64,000 bases of DNA, taken from NCBI RefSeq assembly GCF_917563885.1, contig NZ_CAKJTG010000001.1, forward strand, positions 225,143-289,142, written 5' to 3'. The stretch is from Pseudoneobacillus rhizosphaerae (GTDB lineage Bacteria; Bacillota; Bacilli; Bacillales; Cytobacillaceae). The position numbers were made by a program, and so were the translations under genes. Positions within the stretch are counted from its first letter, which is position 1. Each line of letters opens with the position of its first letter. Below, piece by piece: positions 18,348 to 27,304 of the stretch. A model generated the notes under the pieces. The model was given only the letters and a program-made list of their open reading frames with translations, searched no databases and had not been told where the DNA came from.

Positions 18348-19884
18348 CTATATGCTAGGCGTAGACATCGGTACAACCAGTACAAAAGCCGTCTTATTTA
18401 CAAAAAAAGGCGATGTCCTTCATACAGAAAATATCGGTTATCCACTTTTCACACCGGATATATCAACAGCTGAACAAAACCCGGAGGAAATTTTTCAAGC
18501 AGTTATAAAAGCCATTACAAATATCACGAAAAAGCATTCAGATAAAAACCTATCATTTATTTCATTTAGCAGTGCGATGCATAGTGTCATTGCCATTGAT
18601 CAACATGACCAGCCGCTGACATCTTGCATCACTTGGGCAGATAATCGAAGTGAAGCTTGGGCCCATAAAATAAAAGATGAATTAAATGGGCATGAGATCT
18701 ACAAACGAACCGGAACACCGATTCATCCGATGTCACCATTAAGCAAAATTGCATGGATTGTCAATGAACATCCCAAAATCGCTGCTAACACGAAAAAATA
18801 TATCGGTATTAAGGAATATATATTTAAAAAATTCTTTAACCAATATGTTGTCGATCACTCCCTAGCATCATGCATGGGGCTGATGAATCTGAAAAACCTG
18901 GATTGGGATGAAGAAGCACTAAAAATTGCTGGAATAACGCGTGATCAATTATCTGAAATCGTCCCTACAACCAAAATATTTACCAACTGTGATCCTGAGC
19001 TAGCGAAACAGATTGGAATTGACCCAAAAACCCCCTTTGTCATTGGTGCAAGTGATGGTGTGCTTTCGAACTTAGGTGTAAATGCGATTAGAAAAGGCGA
19101 GATTGCGGTCACCATTGGGACAAGCGGTGCGATACGAACCATTATTGATCAGCCGCAAACAGATGAAAAGGGAAGAATATTCTGTTATGCCTTAACGGAA
19201 AAGCATTGGGTAATTGGCGGGCCGGTTAACAATGGGGGGATGGTGCTTCGCTGGATCCGGGACGAATTTGCCTCTTCTGAAGTAGAAACAGCCAAAAGAT
19301 TAGGAATCGATCCATACGAAGTATTAACCAAAATTGCAGAACGCGTAAAACCTGGTGCTGATGGATTATTATTCCATCCATACCTCTCTGGTGAACGAGC
19401 ACCATTATGGAATCCCGATGTACGTGGCTCATTTTTCGGCTTAACGATGTCACATAAGAAGGAACATATGATTCGAGCAGCTCTAGAAGGTGTTATTTAC
19501 AATTTATATACTGTGTTTTTAGCGTTAATTGAATGCATGGATGGTCCTGTTACCCGAATCCAAGCTACAGGAGGCTTCGCTAGGTCGGAAGTTTGGCGGC
19601 AAATGATGTCCGATATTTTCGAATCTGAAGTAGTCGTCCCCGAAAGCTACGAAAGTTCATGCCTGGGTGCTTGTATTTTAGGAATGTATGCAACAGGAGA
19701 AATCGACTCATTTGAAGTCGTTTCTGAAATGGTTGGCAGCACCTTCACACATACACCTGAAGAAGCTGCTGCAAGTGAATACAGGCAATTGTTACCGATT
19801 TTTATTAGCATATCCAGAGTATTAGAAAACGACTATACAAGGATTGCCAACTATCAAAGAAGCTTAACCCACACAACTAGGTAA
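18340..19884 (+). CDS. gntK: Gluconate kinase (FGGY family)
   Basis: 514 aa (B. subtilis GntK 513). Phosphorylates gluconate to 6-phosphogluconate with ATP. FGGY features: N-terminal phosphate loop LGVDIGTTSTKAVLF, TWADNRS, the SLASCMGLMNLKNLDWD region, IGASDGVLSNLG, VTIGTSGAIR and the C-terminal signature region LHPYLSGERAPLWNPD (here LFHPYLSGERAPLWN) and IQATGGFARS. GGAGGCGAACAACAAA precedes the ATG. Second gene of the gluconate operon. Confidence 0.95.
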   Translation: MTNYMLGVDIGTTSTKAVLFTKKGDVLHTENIGYPLFTPDISTAEQNPEEIFQAVIKAITNITKKHSDKNLSFISFSSAMHSVIAIDQHDQPLTSCITWADNRSEAWAHKIKDELNGHEIYKRTGTPIHPMSPLSKIAWIVNEHPKIAANTKKYIGIKEYIFKKFFNQYVVDHSLASCMGLMNLKNLDWDEEALKIAGITRDQLSEIVPTTKIFTNCDPELAKQIGIDPKTPFVIGASDGVLSNLGVNAIRKGEIAVTIGTSGAIRTIIDQPQTDEKGRIFCYALTEKHWVIGGPVNNGGMVLRWIRDEFASSEVETAKRLGIDPYEVLTKIAERVKPGADGLLFHPYLSGERAPLWNPDVRGSFFGLTMSHKKEHMIRAALEGVIYNLYTVFLALIECMDGPVTRIQATGGFARSEVWRQMMSDIFESEVVVPESYESSCLGACILGMYATGEIDSFEVVSEMVGSTFTHTPEEAAASEYRQLLPIFISISRVLENDYTRIANYQRSLTHTTR

Positions 19885-19902
19885 AATACAGGAGGAAATA
19901 AA

Positions 19903-21249
19903 ATGCCATTAGTTATTGTTGCAGTTGGAATTTTAGCATTACTTTTATTAATCATGGGGTTAAAATTAAACACCTTTGTTTCATTAATCATTGTATCGTT
20001 CGGTGTTGCGTTAGCACTTGGGATCCCACTAGTGGAAGTTGTCAAAACCATTGAAGCTGGATTAGGCGGAACGCTTGGTCACTTAGCATTAATTTTTGGA
20101 CTTGGAGCGATGCTGGGTAAGTTGATCGCAGATTCTGGCGGCGCTCAACGAATTGCGATGACCCTTGTTAACAAATTTGGTGAAAAGAATATTCAATGGG
20201 CAGTCGTAGCAGCCTCATTCATTATCGGTGTTGCATTGTTTTTCGAAGTAGGATTAGTATTATTAATTCCCATCGTATTTGCCATTTCAAGAGAATTAAA
20301 AGTTTCAATCCTATATCTTGGTATTCCAATGGTAGCAGCATTATCCGTGACACACGGTTTCTTACCGCCTCACCCAGGACCAACTGTTATTGCTGGTGAA
20401 TATGGCGCTGATATTGGTCAGGTATTACTTTATGGTTTCATTATTGCGATTCCAACAGTCATCTTAGCTGGACCTATATTTACGAAGCTTGCGAAAAAAT
20501 TAGTACCGGCATCCTTTACGAAGACTGGAAGTATTGCCTCTTTAGGAGAACAAAAAACATTTAAACTACAAGACACACCTAGCTTTGGAATCAGTGTATT
20601 TACCGCTTTACTTCCTGTTATTTTAATGTCAATTGCTACGATCATTACTTTAATGCAAAAAACAATGGGCTTTGAAGATAATAGTTTACTAGCAGCTATC
20701 CGTTTTATTGGTGATGCTGGTACTGCGATGTTGCTTTCATTATTATTTGCAATCTATTCAATGGGATTAGCAAGAAAGATTCCAATGAAAGATATTATGG
20801 AATCTTGTACCACAGCTATTTTGCATATCGGTATGATGCTTCTAATCATCGGAGGCGGCGGAGCCTTCAAACAAGTCTTAATCACTGGCGGTGTAGGCGA
20901 CTATGTTGCTGAATTATTCAAAGGAACCTCATTATCTCCAATCTTGCTTGCATGGATTATTGCAGCGATCTTACGTATTGCATTAGGATCTGCCACTGTT
21001 TCTGCTTTAACAACAGCTGGTTTAGTTATTCCGATGTTAGGACAAACAGATGTTAACCTTGCTTTAGTTGTACTAGCAACAGGTGCGGGTAGTTTAATCG
21101 CTTCACACGTAAACGATGCTGGTTTCTGGATGTTTAAAGAGTATTTTGGTTTAAGTATGAAAGAAACATTTGCAACATGGACCCTGCTAGAGACGATTAT
21201 TTCAGTAGCTGGATTAGGATTTATTTTATTACTTAGCTTATTTGTATAA
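19903..21249 (+). CDS. gntP: Gluconate permease (GntP family)
   Basis: 448 aa, the family's standard length, with 12 or more hydrophobic segments. Proton-coupled gluconate uptake across the cytoplasmic membrane. Family stretches: GLGGTLGHLALIFGLGAMLG, AALSVTHGFLPPHPGPT, LRIALGSATVSALTTAGLV and GSLIASHVNDAGFWMFKEYF. It lies 18 bases after gntK with a GGAGG ribosome site, so it is in the same operon. Confidence 0.96.
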   Translation: MPLVIVAVGILALLLLIMGLKLNTFVSLIIVSFGVALALGIPLVEVVKTIEAGLGGTLGHLALIFGLGAMLGKLIADSGGAQRIAMTLVNKFGEKNIQWAVVAASFIIGVALFFEVGLVLLIPIVFAISRELKVSILYLGIPMVAALSVTHGFLPPHPGPTVIAGEYGADIGQVLLYGFIIAIPTVILAGPIFTKLAKKLVPASFTKTGSIASLGEQKTFKLQDTPSFGISVFTALLPVILMSIATIITLMQKTMGFEDNSLLAAIRFIGDAGTAMLLSLLFAIYSMGLARKIPMKDIMESCTTAILHIGMMLLIIGGGGAFKQVLITGGVGDYVAELFKGTSLSPILLAWIIAAILRIALGSATVSALTTAGLVIPMLGQTDVNLALVVLATGAGSLIASHVNDAGFWMFKEYFGLSMKETFATWTLLETIISVAGLGFILLLSLFV

Positions 21250-21258
21250 GCCTTTTCC

Positions 21259-21299
21259 GGGCAGTAAATCCCCCACTTATGAGAGGGATTTACTGCCCA
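21259..21299 (+). terminator. Hairpin between gntP and gntZ
   Basis: GGGCAGTAAATCCC pairs with GGGATTTACTGCCC. The tail is only weakly T-rich (ATTATTCTTT), so it may attenuate or protect upstream mRNA rather than fully terminate. Confidence 0.65.
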
Positions 21300-21329
21300 T
21301 TATTCTTTCATAAAAGGAGCGAAATATAA

Positions 21330-22733
21330 ATGTTTAATACAATTGGTGTCATTGGTTTAGGAGTAATGGGCAGTAATATTGCTTTAAATATGGCTAGTAA
21401 AGGAGAACAAGTGGCTGTCTATAACTACACAAGAGATTTAACGGATCAGCTTATAGCTAAATTGGACCGTCAGTCGCTCAATCCGTATTACGAAATCCAA
21501 GAATTTGTGCAGTCCCTAGAAACTCCGAGAAAGATTTTTCTAATGGTGACAGCGGGTAAGCCCATCGACTCGGTGATCCATTCATTACTTCCTCATCTTG
21601 AGGCAGGAGATATCATCATGGACGGTGGTAACTCCCATTACGAAGATACTGAACGCAGATATGATGAGTTGAAAGCGAAAGGAATCCAGTATTTAGGAAT
21701 TGGTATTTCTGGGGGCGAAGTCGGGGCGTTAAAAGGACCTTCGATCATGCCAGGTGGAGATAAAGAAGCCTATGAAAAAGTAGCACCCATTCTAACAAAA
21801 ATAGCTGCTCAAGTGGAGGGGGTCCCTTGCTGTATCTATATCGGTCCAAAAGGAGCAGGTCACTTTGTAAAAATGGTGCATAACGGGATTGAGTATGCAG
21901 ATATGCAGCTAATCGCTGAGGCTTATACATTTTTAAGAGAAAAGTTGCTTTTAGAAGTTCATGAAATTGCTGACATCTTTGAAACTTGGAACAAAGGTGA
22001 ACTGAAAAGTTATTTAATCGAAATCACAGCAGAAATTTTAAGGAAAAAAGATGAAGTAACGGGCTTACCGCTGATCGATTTAATTCTTGATAAAGCAGGA
22101 CAAAAAGGAACAGGTAAATGGACAAGCATGCAAGCTATTGATAATGGCATTCCAGCATCGATTATTACAGAGTCTTTGTTTGCTCGTTACATTTCTGCTT
22201 TAAAAGAGGAACGGGTTAATGCAGAAAAGATTCTAACCGGCCCTAAGAACGTCGAGCAAAATTTAGATAAAAATGAGTGGATTGACTATATTAGACAAGC
22301 TTTATACATGGGAAAAGTTTGTGCGTACTCACAAGGTTTTACTCAATATAAAATGACTTCTGAACTTTTCAGCTGGGATTTGCCTTTAGAAAATATTGCG
22401 CTGATATTCCGCGGCGGCTGTATCATCCGTGCAGAATTTTTAAACGTAATAAGCGAATCCTATCAAGCACAACCAAATCTAGCTAATTTACTAATTTCCC
22501 CCTATTTTGCTGAAAAGCTTATAGATTACCAGATAGGATTGCGAAAGGTTGTTTGTGAGGGAATAAATTCTGGTATCTCATTCCCATGTTTAAGTTCATC
22601 ACTTACTTATTACGATAGTTATCGAACAGGCAACTCAAATGCTAACCTTTTGCAAGCACAACGTGATTATTTCGGTGCCCATACGTATCAACGACGTGAT
22701 TTAGCAGGAGTATATCATACTAATTGGAAATGA
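21330..22733 (+). CDS. gntZ: 6-phosphogluconate dehydrogenase, decarboxylating
   Basis: 467 aa cytosolic enzyme converting 6-phosphogluconate + NAD(P)+ to ribulose 5-phosphate + CO2. Motifs: Rossmann GVIGLGVMGSNIALNMA, MDGGNSHYEDTERR, the 6-PGDH signature IGISGGEVGALKGPSIMPGG, the catalytic Lys/His stretch GAGHFVKMVHNGIEY and KGTGKWTSMQA. As the fourth gene of the gluconate set it is the gntZ type. AAAGGAGCG precedes the start. Confidence 0.96.
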   Translation: MFNTIGVIGLGVMGSNIALNMASKGEQVAVYNYTRDLTDQLIAKLDRQSLNPYYEIQEFVQSLETPRKIFLMVTAGKPIDSVIHSLLPHLEAGDIIMDGGNSHYEDTERRYDELKAKGIQYLGIGISGGEVGALKGPSIMPGGDKEAYEKVAPILTKIAAQVEGVPCCIYIGPKGAGHFVKMVHNGIEYADMQLIAEAYTFLREKLLLEVHEIADIFETWNKGELKSYLIEITAEILRKKDEVTGLPLIDLILDKAGQKGTGKWTSMQAIDNGIPASIITESLFARYISALKEERVNAEKILTGPKNVEQNLDKNEWIDYIRQALYMGKVCAYSQGFTQYKMTSELFSWDLPLENIALIFRGGCIIRAEFLNVISESYQAQPNLANLLISPYFAEKLIDYQIGLRKVVCEGINSGISFPCLSSSLTYYDSYRTGNSNANLLQAQRDYFGAHTYQRRDLAGVYHTNWK

Positions 22734-22782
22734 TAGAATAATATAAGCTGAAATATACACAGCCAATTTTTCTAGGCTTAAC

Positions 22783-22814
22783 TCTCAACGAACACCCTAT
22801 AGAGTTCGTTGAGA
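22783..22814 (+). terminator. Hairpin after gntZ
   Basis: TCTCAACGAAC pairs with GTTCGTTGAGA around a 10-base loop. The T tail is weak. Confidence 0.55.
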
Positions 22815-22869
22815 ATACATTTAATAATATTTAAATTCAGCAATCGGGCAACGATTGTTGAAGACCATT

Positions 22870-22913
22870 AGTCTAATTCCCCGGTAAAAATGTGGAGGAA
22901 TTAGACTTTTTTA
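22870..22913 (+). terminator. Intrinsic terminator of the gnt operon
   Basis: AGTCTAATTCC pairs with GGAATTAGACT and is followed by TTTTTTAT. Confidence 0.8.
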
Positions 22914-23018
22914 TCTCTCAAAATCTATTTAGTTAATCATTTTTTCTTAACATTACTCCATTGGTAAATATGTTGGCGACAAGTGGTAAATCCTGTGACC
23001 AACGCTGGTAAAAAACAT

Positions 23019-23325
23019 GGAAGAAGTGCTACATCCTTATAGACGAAAAACCCGACACCATCGCCAAGATGTGGGAATCATCTTGCGTTGATAAATAAGC
23101 GGAGAAATTTCTCTTAATGACTAAATTTGCACTGAAAACGGCTTAAATAGTCGGAGGAATTCCGACTATTTACTCAAAAAACGTCAAAATGTGGCGTTTT
23201 GCTTTACTTAAACGGAAAATCTCCGCTTATATCCCCGAACAGATCCCTATTACGCAGTTTAACCGGAAAATCTCCGCTTATCTAAATATCACTGGTTACT
23301 AAATTATACAAAGGACATGAATCCG
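23019..23325. repeat. 307-bp intergenic repeat, copy 1
   Basis: Nearly identical to 26671-26977 over its whole length (GGAAGAAGTGCTACAT ... AAAGGACATGAATCCG). Its interior carries four related modules (AAGCGGAGAAATTTC, GTCGGAGGAATTCCGAC, CGGAAAATCTCCGCTTA twice), so it can form a long fold-back. No coding signal. The rest of 22914-23579 holds only short repeat pieces (AGGCTCG hairpin near 23420-23450, CCTGTCCCTTAGTCCCAGGC). Confidence 0.85.
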
Positions 23326-23579
23326 GTCAGGCAGGACAGGTTGAGACCACACTAAAAGTGACTGTTTTTGAAAGATGAATGATTTTAGGTGGGATATTGT
23401 CTCACTAGTCTTTAAACGTGCCTTAGAAACCATTCTAGAGGCTCGTTTTTTTAATGACCTTTTCAGTGGCCACTACCTGTCCCTTAGTCCCAGGCACCAA
23501 AAATAAAAAAAATTCCCACCCACCCTGTCCTCACCCACCTTTCACATGTATATAGAAGTTGAAAGGAGGTGAGGAAAAC

Positions 23580-23798
23580 ATGGCACAAGCTACTCTAGTA
23601 GATTCGAATTTACGTTTGGTATTTGAAACAGGAGTGAATGAGAAAGGAGAACCGATTTTCAAAGGGAAGATGTACAGTAATTTGAAGCATGAAGCAACAG
23701 CGGCCCAGCTTTATCAAGCAGCACAAGCTCTTGGCGTTTTATGTAAGGATCCACTTTACACAGTGGAACGTACAGACCGCTCTGACATTATGGCGTAA
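23580..23798 (+). CDS. DUF1659-type small protein
   Basis: 72 aa (MAQATLVDSNLRLVFETGVN...). Layout and neighbours match the DUF1659 family of short Bacillus proteins of unknown function. The start is set at the ATG after GGAGGTGAGGAAAAC. It is the first gene of a conserved trio DUF1659 - DUF2922 - YvrJ. Confidence 0.85.
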   Translation: MAQATLVDSNLRLVFETGVNEKGEPIFKGKMYSNLKHEATAAQLYQAAQALGVLCKDPLYTVERTDRSDIMA

Positions 23799-23837
23799 GC
23801 TCAGTGATTAATTTTTCAAAAAAAGGAGGTGAATAGT

Positions 23838-24056
23838 ATGGCGAAAACATTAGAACTTCAATTCGCAACAGAGATGGGCGGAACAGCTCGCATCACAATC
23901 GACAATCCGAAGGAACCGATTGATACTGCTACAGTGAAGGCTTCAATGAATCAGATTATTGCTGCTGGAGTTTTCTTTTCTCCTACAGGGAATCTTGTCT
24001 CTGTAAAAGGAGCACGAGTGGTGGATCGAAACGTAACAGATTATGAACTAGTGTAA
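23838..24056 (+). CDS. DUF2922-type small protein
   Basis: 72 aa (MAKTLELQFATEMGGTARIT...VVDRNVTDYELV). Predicted beta-rich. Matches the DUF2922 family by its N-terminal LELQF and C-terminal region. AAAAGGAGGTGAATAGT directly upstream fixes the start. A broken second copy of its last 18 codons lies at 26993-27049. Confidence 0.85.
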   Translation: MAKTLELQFATEMGGTARITIDNPKEPIDTATVKASMNQIIAAGVFFSPTGNLVSVKGARVVDRNVTDYELV

Positions 24057-24066
24057 ACGGAATCGA

Positions 24067-24099
24067 GGCTGGCTTCAGTGATGGAGTCAGTCTTTTTTT
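24067..24099 (+). terminator. Terminator-like hairpin before yvrJ
   Basis: GGCTGGCTTC pairs with GAGTCAGTC and is followed by TTTTTTT. It would limit expression of the downstream YvrJ gene. Confidence 0.7.
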
Positions 24100-24140
24100 A
24101 GGATAATTCGCTATCTTTATTTGAAAGGAGGCAATCTTAA

Positions 24141-24284
24141 ATGGAACAGTTCGTCCCGCTAATCAGCGAGGTAGGTTTTCCCATTGTCGTGACGTTATAC
24201 TTGCTTTATCGAATTGAATCGAAGCTAGATTTAGTCGTGCAATCGATCCAAAATCTACCTGAATGGTTAAAGGAAAGAACGTAG
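24141..24284 (+). CDS. yvrJ: YvrJ family protein
   Basis: 47 aa, too short for most ORF cut-offs. Sequence MEQFVPLISEVGFPIVVTLY followed by a short membrane helix and NLPEWLKERT is the YvrJ pattern. GAAAGGAGGCAATCTTAA precedes the ATG. Probable small membrane protein of unknown function. A truncated second copy starts at 27134. Confidence 0.88.
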   Translation: MEQFVPLISEVGFPIVVTLYLLYRIESKLDLVVQSIQNLPEWLKERT

Positions 24285-24310
24285 ATTGAAGCTCATTGTG
24301 TTAGCTAGAA

Positions 24311-24360
24311 AAGCACCCTCCCATTAGAAGAAGGTTTTGTCTTCTGGATGGGAGGGTTTT
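24311..24360 (+). terminator. Intrinsic terminator after yvrJ
   Basis: AAGCACCCTCCCAT pairs with ATGGGAGGGTTTT across an inner AGAAG/CTTCT stem. Confidence 0.88.
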
Positions 24361-24429
24361 GACTATCAACACCATTTTTACTCATTTAGATGAAACGCTT
24401 ATAAGAGGTCGAGAGTTTAAAGAAAATAT

Positions 24430-24740
24430 TCAACCTATCAAAACACGAACATATCTATCAATCAAACGTTTGATTGAATTAGGTTAAAGCCTTATCCACT
24501 CTAGCTTTGATGGATATTAATCAAACCTTCATCTCCATTTTGATTATGGAATCACCGCACACAGGGCTGTGACAATGTATCTGTCCGGATTTTTTCGGTA
24601 CCGGACACCTATTCTTATTTAAAAATAGCAATTTTCAATCAAACGTTTGATTGAATTCAAATTCAATCTGCTATTTTATTGAATCATTTTCACACTTACA
24701 AAGTTCTACAGTTTTCGCACTTTCTATTGAAATAATAGTT
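24430..24740. repeat. Full AATCAAACGTTTGATT element, second copy
   Basis: Palindromes at 24458-24477 and 24635-24654. The left and right modules match those at 9541-9829. The middle palindrome is mutated (AATCAAACCTTCAT). The inner segment carries TTTTTCGGTACCGGACACC, part of another dispersed family. A GGAACAAGGGACCTGTCCC plus TTGTTCCC palindrome follows at 24747-24776. Confidence 0.8.
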
Positions 24741-24955
24741 AGTATTCGGAACAAGGGACCTGTCCCTTGTTCCCAATTCCATTTTTTTGAAAATTGTTAG
24801 TTATTATTTAGGGAAATGTTAGTTTAGGAAATTTGAAAAAGTAGTAAAATAGCACTATATGCAAAGTGTAAATAAGTGGGCAATTTTTAAAGTGGCTTTA
24901 CTTTGAATGACGCTATTTGCCTATTGAGGCATACGAAATGGAGTGAATATTAAAC

Positions 24956-25426
24956 ATGCAATATGGAATATACGCAATGCTACTTGTTATTTTTGGATTG
25001 GTACTTTGGAGACGAACAAGAGCTATGGTTCGCCCAATCAAAGGTTCTGGCCTGCGGATTTTGTTACCGCTGCTCTACATGTCCCCTGCCCTAGCTGTGG
25101 TGATACAACCTTCCGTACACATGACTTCAATAGAAATTGTGGTTTCTGTGATCTTTGGAATCATTTTATCTGTTCCATTGATTTATACAACTGGTTATGA
25201 AGTTCGTGAGGATGGAAAAATATATGCCAAAAAAAGCATTGGTTTTGTGATTGCTCTAATCTGTGTTTTTATAATCCGACGATTAGTTACTAACTTCTTG
25301 CCACACATTGATGTTTTAACCTTAAATGCTCTGTCAATCATTTCCCTATTTGTGTACATTGGGTTATGGAGAATCATAAGTTATTCAAAATTCAAAAAGG
25401 TATATAACTCCAGTTTAGCTGTGTAA
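24956..25426 (+). CDS. CcdC/DUF1453-like integral membrane protein
   Basis: 156 aa with about five hydrophobic helices (YAMLLVIFGLVLW, ILLPLLYMSPALAVVI, IVVSVIFGIILSVPLIYTTG, IGFVIALICVFIIRRLV, ALSIISLFVYIGLW) and the cytosolic turn YEVREDGKIYAKKS. It resembles the CcdC family found beside ccdA in Bacillus; here it is alone. Ribosome site GGAGTGA. Function unknown. Confidence 0.7.
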   Translation: MQYGIYAMLLVIFGLVLWRRTRAMVRPIKGSGLRILLPLLYMSPALAVVIQPSVHMTSIEIVVSVIFGIILSVPLIYTTGYEVREDGKIYAKKSIGFVIALICVFIIRRLVTNFLPHIDVLTLNALSIISLFVYIGLWRIISYSKFKKVYNSSLAV

Positions 25427-25510
25427 TTTTTTGTGGGATATAAGTTCCCTTTACCAGTAGAAAAATAAAAGCCAAAATAAATATAGGTACTAGTCACGCG
25501 ACTGCAAAAC

Positions 25511-25553
25511 AAAAAACAGGATGAAAGTTTACTAAACTCTCACCCTGTTTTTT
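25511..25553. terminator. Bidirectional terminator hairpin
   Basis: AAAAAACAGG-TGA-AGTTT pairs with AAACT-TCA-CCTGTTTTTT between convergent genes. Same architecture as the hairpins at 11453 and 45638. Confidence 0.78.
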
Positions 25554-25610
25554 CGTTTTCTCAGAGAGTGACAGGTACCAGATATTTTACACCCGAAGTT
25601 CCTCTGTCCC

Positions 25611-26570
25611 TTAACGATATTTCTCTCCACCACCCCATAATTCCCTACCACCATCATGTCCAGTATTCGCATGAATATCTTCATCTACTAATTGTAAGAC
25701 ACCTGGTTCCTCACTATGATGCCAAGTAAAGCCCTCTGGAGTATCTCCGTTTGCTAAGGCTTGAAGATCTTGTTCTGTTAATCCCATTTCATTTGCTAAC
25801 TGTGGGTCAGATTGAATCTCATCATATAATTCAGCATTCGCATAACTAAACTGAACATAATCGGATTGAAGGTACATACTCTCGTCTATTTCAACTTCAT
25901 ACTCCGCATCAAATACAGGATATACTCCTGTTACTTCTTGTCCATTAGGTAATTCAACGGTATTCTCCTCAAAAGGAACATTCGTCTCTGGATGTACAGA
26001 TCCTTCTAAATGGTCATTCGTCGTTTGAATAGTTACAGATCCTTCTCCGTCAACTTCATAAGGTACCGATTCGGTAGGAGCAGACGCATTAGGAGAATCT
26101 ACCGTTTCAGCATGAGCAACATCTCCTCCATCGACACCATCCACTATATCAATAACTCCAACAGCTAGAGCACCAATCGCCACTGTTTTAGCCAGAGATG
26201 AAGCTCCCTTTTTTAAACGAGCATGATCTCCATCCATGAATCCACCAATAACATCTCCACCGTCATGAATAGCATTTTTGGCAGTAACAACTACCCCCTT
26301 TGCCGTTCTACTAACGGCATTGCCCATATCACCTAAGCCTTTATCACGTTTCATAGGATCATCGTTGATCATACCTGAAACCGTATCTAACGCTCCGCTT
26401 ACTACTTGTCCGGCCGTATCGCCAGCAAATTCAGAAGCCTTTTGCACACCTTTTCCGACGTCTTCTATTAAATCGATCCCTGTTACCTCACCAATGAATT
26501 CGATTGGTTTACCAACAACAAATCCAGCCGCCTTCCCAAATCCTTTTCCTAAACCTCTGATAAAAGTCAT
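25611..26570 (-). CDS. WHH-type HNH nuclease toxin-like protein
   Basis: 319 aa. The C-terminal 50 residues (GFTWHHSEEPGVLQLVDED, IHANTGHDGGRELWGG) match the WHH branch of the HNH/Endonuclease VII superfamily, the nuclease tip of bacterial polymorphic toxins. The WHH pair and later H/GH are the predicted metal and catalytic residues. The N-terminal 150 residues are Gly/Ala/Val-rich amphipathic helices (GLGKGFGKAAGFVVGKPIEF; repeated AVSRTAKGVVVTAKNAI), perhaps for membrane insertion or delivery. The middle is acidic. There is no LXG, WXG or signal peptide at the start. No immunity gene follows; the next gene downstream is convergent. GAGGGG precedes the ATG. Confidence 0.78.
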   Translation of the reverse strand: MTFIRGLGKGFGKAAGFVVGKPIEFIGEVTGIDLIEDVGKGVQKASEFAGDTAGQVVSGALDTVSGMINDDPMKRDKGLGDMGNAVSRTAKGVVVTAKNAIHDGGDVIGGFMDGDHARLKKGASSLAKTVAIGALAVGVIDIVDGVDGGDVAHAETVDSPNASAPTESVPYEVDGEGSVTIQTTNDHLEGSVHPETNVPFEENTVELPNGQEVTGVYPVFDAEYEVEIDESMYLQSDYVQFSYANAELYDEIQSDPQLANEMGLTEQDLQALANGDTPEGFTWHHSEEPGVLQLVDEDIHANTGHDGGRELWGGGEKYR

Positions 26571-26670
26571 GTACCGTTACCCCTCTTTATACCTAAATGT
26601 CATTTTTTTCATTATATCCCTAGTTTGATAGTTTGTCTTGGGACAAGGGGACAACCTTGTCCCCTTGTTT

Positions 26671-26977
26671 GGAAGAAGTGCTACATTCTTATAGACGAAA
26701 AACCCAACGCCCATCGCCAAGATCTGGGAATCATCTTGGCTTGATAAATAAGCGGAGAAATTTCTCTTAATGACCAATTTGCACTGAAAACGGCTTAAAT
26801 AGTCGGAGGAATTCCGACTATTTACTCAAAAAACGTCAAAATGTGGCGTTTTGCTTTACTTAAACGGAAAACCTCCGCTTATATCCCCGAACAGATCCCT
26901 ATTACGCAGTTTAACCGGAAAATCTCCGCTTATCTAAATATCACTGGTTACTAAATTATACAAAGGACATGAATCCG
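26671..26977. repeat. 307-bp intergenic repeat, copy 2
   Basis: Near-identical to 23019-23325, with scattered substitutions. It lies just after a GGGACAAGG...CCTTGTCCC palindrome (26638-26668) and just before remnants of the same gene trio that follows copy 1. Confidence 0.85.
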
Positions 26978-26992
26978 ATTAACTATCAAGCC

Positions 26993-27049
26993 TCTGTAAA
27001 AGGAGCACGATTGGTGGATCGAAACGTAACAGATTATGAAATCGTGTAA
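26993..27049 (+). pseudogene. 3' remnant of a DUF2922 gene
   Basis: The last 18 codons (SVKGARLVDRNVTDYEIV) match the end of the intact gene at 23838-24056. The first 50 or so codons are gone. The terminator-like hairpin that follows the intact gene is also present (27058-27090). Confidence 0.85.
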
Positions 27050-27133
27050 TCGGTATAGAGGCTGAGTTCAGTGATGAGGTCAGTCTTTTTTTAGATGTTG
27101 CGCAATTTACTTATGAGAAAGGAGGTAATCTTA

Positions 27134-27271
27134 ATGGAGCAGTTCGTACCGCTAATCAGCGAGGTAGGTTTTCCGGTCAACTGCCCTTTTGTCTATTTGG
27201 AAAAATACGGGTGGACAAGAAACCTGTCTCCGTCTCCCTTGGAGCGAATGAAAAAGGGATCCTGCACCTGA
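27134..27271 (+). pseudogene. Truncated yvrJ duplicate
   Basis: The ribosome site (GAAAGGAGGTAATCTTA) and first 14 codons (MEQFVPLISEVGFP) match the intact YvrJ at 24141. After that the sequence is unrelated and the frame runs on to a chance TGA, so the membrane helix is lost. Confidence 0.85.
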
Positions 27272-27303
27272 GCGATCGCTCGGGGCAGGATCCCTTTTTC
27301 ATT
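27249..27303. terminator. Bidirectional terminator, 3' of the giant surface protein gene
   Basis: GAAAAAGGGATCCTGC pairs with GCAGGATCCCTTTTTC, with an inner GAGCGATCGCTC stem. The minus-strand transcript ends here. Confidence 0.92.
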
Positions 27304-27304
27304 T

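Noticed and set aside
24943..25200. 85-aa frame overlapping the CcdC-like gene
   Set aside because: The other frame has the ribosome site and a consistent membrane-helix pattern; this one has CxxC-like residues by chance.
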